NCBI GenBank assembly: GCA_018054005.1 | Contig: JAGPKI010000068.1 | Span: 1 to 7,951 of the forward strand | Source: Caldisericia bacterium | Lineage (GTDB): Bacteria; Caldisericota; Caldisericia; UBA6126; JAGPKI01 | Direction of reading: 5' to 3' | Length of the DNA: 7,951 bases | Program-made: the position numbers and the translations under genes | Shown here: piece after piece, positions 6,851 through 7,951 of the stretch | Numbering within the stretch: the stretch's first letter is position 1 | Layout of the letters: every line of letters begins with the position of its first letter | Notes under the pieces: generated by a model | The model's database searches: none | Seen by the model: the letters and a program-made list of their open reading frames with translations, nothing else | What the model was told of the DNA's origin: nothing

Positions 6851-6856
6851 ATTATA
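6851..6856 (-). promoter_or_regulatory. -10-like TATAAT, promoter of the R-M cluster
   Basis: On the minus strand a perfect TATAAT is followed by ATTTGT and ATG 6844. This is the best copy of the shared junction and the likely main promoter of the three-gene cluster. No clear -35 is visible. Confidence 0.5.
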
Positions 6857-7047
6857 CCATTATATTCATAACAACTATTTCTTATTTACTCTTAAAGTTA
6901 ACACGAATATGCTTTTTATGGAGAAGTTATCAGAAATAATATTCTCCAGACATTTTACGATTCTCTTATTTTCCAATTTTTTCAGGTACTATAAAAATGT
7001 TTTACAATCCACTCAAAGAGTGATAAGGAATCCATTATTATCAATAG

Positions 7048-7120
7048 GAGTCGAATAGGGTAAGAGGTTATTAAAAACTACAAATCAAATCTAGTTCGAA
7101 CCCTGACCCACTACTCACCA
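7048..7120 (+). pseudogene. Possible decayed tRNA or tRNA-derived att relic
   Basis: The right part looks like a tRNA 3' end: the conserved T-loop motif TTCGAAC (7095-7101), then ACTACTC, A and CCA at 7118-7120. At a tRNA-like distance to the left, GAGTCGA (7048-7054) can pair with ACTACTC at five of seven positions, and AGGGTAAGAGG resembles a D arm. However, the T stem pairs poorly, the spacing between T loop and acceptor strand is about three bases too long, and no proper anticodon stem forms. It is not a functional tRNA. It may be a relic of another tRNA target site, or coincidence. Confidence 0.3.
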
Positions 7121-7195
7121 CAGATTATATAGAATTCTTTCTTATTAATGTCTTCCATTAAAAACTTTTCACTTGTTTTTCTATAAATAAATCTT

Positions 7196-7201
7196 TATAC
7201 T
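7196..7201 (+). promoter_or_regulatory. -10-like TATACT before the Cys-rich protein gene
   Basis: TATACT is followed by six bases (TCTACT) and then an in-frame ATA at 7208, exactly the spacing seen at the other genes. This is the reason for placing the start at 7208 rather than at TTG 7289. Confidence 0.35.
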
Positions 7202-7207
7202 TCTACT

Positions 7208-7744
7208 ATAAAACTGCCATTAGTAAATTACAAAAACCGAAAATTTGTCTTTATAATATTAGGATTAATACTTTTAATTGCTTTAGTTTTGATTTTAACT
7301 CCAATATTTGACATTGGAATGTCATATAATAGAGCTCTCAGGAAGGCTGTATCTGGAAAAAACCCTTTAGTGTGTGAACAAATGACCAAACATGTAACCT
7401 ATGGAGACTATTCCATTACTAGAGAAGACTCCATCAGTTTATGTAAGGCCGAATATGCAATTCTTACAAAGGATTTAGAATATTGTATGACCCTGAAAGA
7501 AACTCCAGACACTTACGAAGCACGACCAGGTGTGTTTATGGACAAAGGAATAGCCCAAAGGGATATTTGTCTTCGAGGTTTAGCACATGAGCTAAAAAGA
7601 CCTGATCTTTGTGAACTCTTAAATACCGCAAAAGATCCTGATTATGGAGAAGATTATGTTAAAAGCTGTAAAGCACTGGCTCTAGACCCTAATTACAAGC
7701 CAGTTCGGAAGAAAGATTCAATTCAAGACTTTGACAAACTTTAA
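7208..7744 (+). CDS. Membrane-anchored six-cysteine repeat protein, non-canonical ATA start
   Basis: Read from ATA 7208 this is a 178-residue protein. It has a basic N-terminus (KLPLVNYKNRK), one membrane segment (about residues 13-33, FVFIILGLILLIALVLILTP) and an outer domain with cysteines at 56, 79, 93, 121, 135 and 154. The Cys occur in short helical units such as DSISLCKAEYAI, DLEYCMTL, QRDICLRGLA and RPDLCELL, a pattern seen in small surface proteins of reduced-genome microbes. The first conventional start, TTG 7289, would cut away nearly the whole membrane segment, which makes it unlikely. The frame is open back to 7187 with no ATG or GTG. Either AUA is used as a start or a former ATG was lost. 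The TAA stop (7742-7744) abuts attR. Function unknown. Confidence 0.6.
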   Translation: MKLPLVNYKNRKFVFIILGLILLIALVLILTPIFDIGMSYNRALRKAVSGKNPLVCEQMTKHVTYGDYSITREDSISLCKAEYAILTKDLEYCMTLKETPDTYEARPGVFMDKGIAQRDICLRGLAHELKRPDLCELLNTAKDPDYGEDYVKSCKALALDPNYKPVRKKDSIQDFDKL

Positions 7745-7772
7745 GTGGGTTCGAGTCCCATCTTCCACCCCA
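7745..7772 (+). repeat. attR: partial copy of the tRNA-His 3' end
   Basis: A 28-base copy of the tRNA-His T arm, acceptor 3' strand and CCA (27 of 28 identical to 100-127). No D arm or anticodon arm precedes it; the upstream bases are the end of the Cys-rich protein gene. It is therefore a displaced tRNA end rather than a tRNA gene, and marks the right limit of the element. Confidence 0.85.
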
Positions 7773-7808
7773 GAAAGAGCCTATCTGTACAATTGAATAC
7801 ATAGAACC

Positions 7809-7951
7809 TTAAATATCCGAGATAGTATCAGGTGTGGTCAAATCAGAGAAACAAACATCCATACCTCTTTCCAGTAAACTTATCGCAGCAAAACCTACAC
7901 AACCTTTAGGGATATATCTCTTTTGAATCCATGTCCTTGCAATTGGAAATT
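7809..7951 (-). CDS. C-terminal end of an unidentified chromosomal gene (partial)
   Basis: The minus strand is open from the window edge to a TAA at 7809-7811, giving 46 residues. They begin FPIARTWIQKRYIPKGCVGF, continue AAISLLERGMDVCFSDLTTP and end DTISDI. The composition is balanced and protein-like, with more G/C in the codons than the element genes. It lies outside attR and so belongs to the flanking chromosome. The 5' end is beyond the window. I do not recognise the family. Confidence 0.55.
   Translation of the reverse strand, partial: FPIARTWIQKRYIPKGCVGFAAISLLERGMDVCFSDLTTPDTISDI

Larger units (their letters stand above)
6857..7207. other. Gene-free stretch between divergent genes
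   Basis: Upstream flank of the R-M cluster on the left and of the Cys-rich protein gene on the right. It holds the tRNA-like relic (7048-7120) and the TATACT signal at 7196. A plus-strand open stretch up to 7058 has no recognisable protein features and starts antisense inside the Cys/His gene, so it is not called. No terminator hairpin was found. Confidence 0.4.
100..7772. mobile_element. Integrated element in tRNA-His, with decayed integrase
   Basis: Its limits are the two 28-base tRNA-His copies. Between them lie a putative metallopeptidase, serine-recombinase remnants, a membrane plus HEPN pair, a three-gene restriction-modification cluster, a tRNA-like relic and a Cys-rich membrane protein. 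No intact recombinase, replication or conjugation gene is visible, so the element is probably immobile now or mobilised in trans. The mismatch between the repeats and the broken genes suggest it is not a very recent arrival. It is less clear that all the cargo came in one event: the tRNA-like relic at 7048-7120 could mark the edge of an earlier or nested insertion, and the Cys-rich gene next to attR could be older than the rest. Confidence 0.75.

Noticed and set aside
6819..7058. Plus-strand open frame of about 79 codons
   Set aside because: It begins antisense within the Cys/His-rich gene, has a low-complexity hydrophobic composition and runs into the tRNA-like relic. Nothing supports it as a gene.
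1..7951. CRISPR array
   Set aside because: No regularly spaced repeats were seen. The only significant direct repeat is the tRNA-His end.

Overview
The window looks like a small, decaying integrated genetic element of about 7.7 kb, inserted at the 3' end of a tRNA-His gene in an AT-rich (roughly 30% GC, estimated by eye) bacterial chromosome. The intact tRNA lies at 50-127. A second copy of its last 28 bases, with one mismatch, lies at 7745-7772, so the two copies read as the attachment-site repeats of the element. The tRNA is of bacterial type (encoded G at -1, encoded CCA, bacterial-like D arm). The genes lack Shine-Dalgarno sequences. Instead, each has a -10-like TANNNT hexamer ending 5-6 bases before the start codon, which points to leaderless transcripts. 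With the low GC and the small Cys-rich repeat protein, this would suit a Candidate Phyla Radiation-type bacterium, but that placement is only a guess. TAA, TAG and TGA all appear to act as stops.

Layout from left to right. First comes tRNA-His with attL. Next is a frameshifted gene fragment on the minus strand (136-438), then a putative zinc metallopeptidase with HEILH (435-1139, plus strand). The minus strand of 1196-1928 holds two decayed gene remnants that read as C-terminal parts of large serine recombinases, the probable dead integrase or integrases. A small, very hydrophobic protein (2206-2553) follows, and 26 bases later a 348-349 residue protein ending in a HEPN-like domain with an R-x4-H motif (2580-3629). 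Converging on these from the right is a minus-strand cluster transcribed in the order 298-residue Cys/His-rich unknown protein (5948-6844), Eco47II-type restriction endonuclease (5183-5881), and C5-cytosine methyltransferase with an N-terminal MerR-like HTH (3879-5141). A possible decayed tRNA (7048-7120) and a membrane-anchored six-cysteine protein (7208-7744) complete the element. The stop codon of that last gene touches attR. Beyond attR is the C-terminal end of an unidentified chromosomal gene (7809-7951, minus strand).

The cargo is mostly of defence type: a restriction-modification system predicted to act at GGNCC-type sites, and a membrane protein plus HEPN pair that could be an RNase-based toxin or defence module. 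I found no GGNCC sequence in the window when reading by eye. The least described parts are the Cys/His protein heading the restriction cluster, the membrane/HEPN pair, and the shared start-site signal, which also suggests that the Cys-rich protein begins at an AUA codon.
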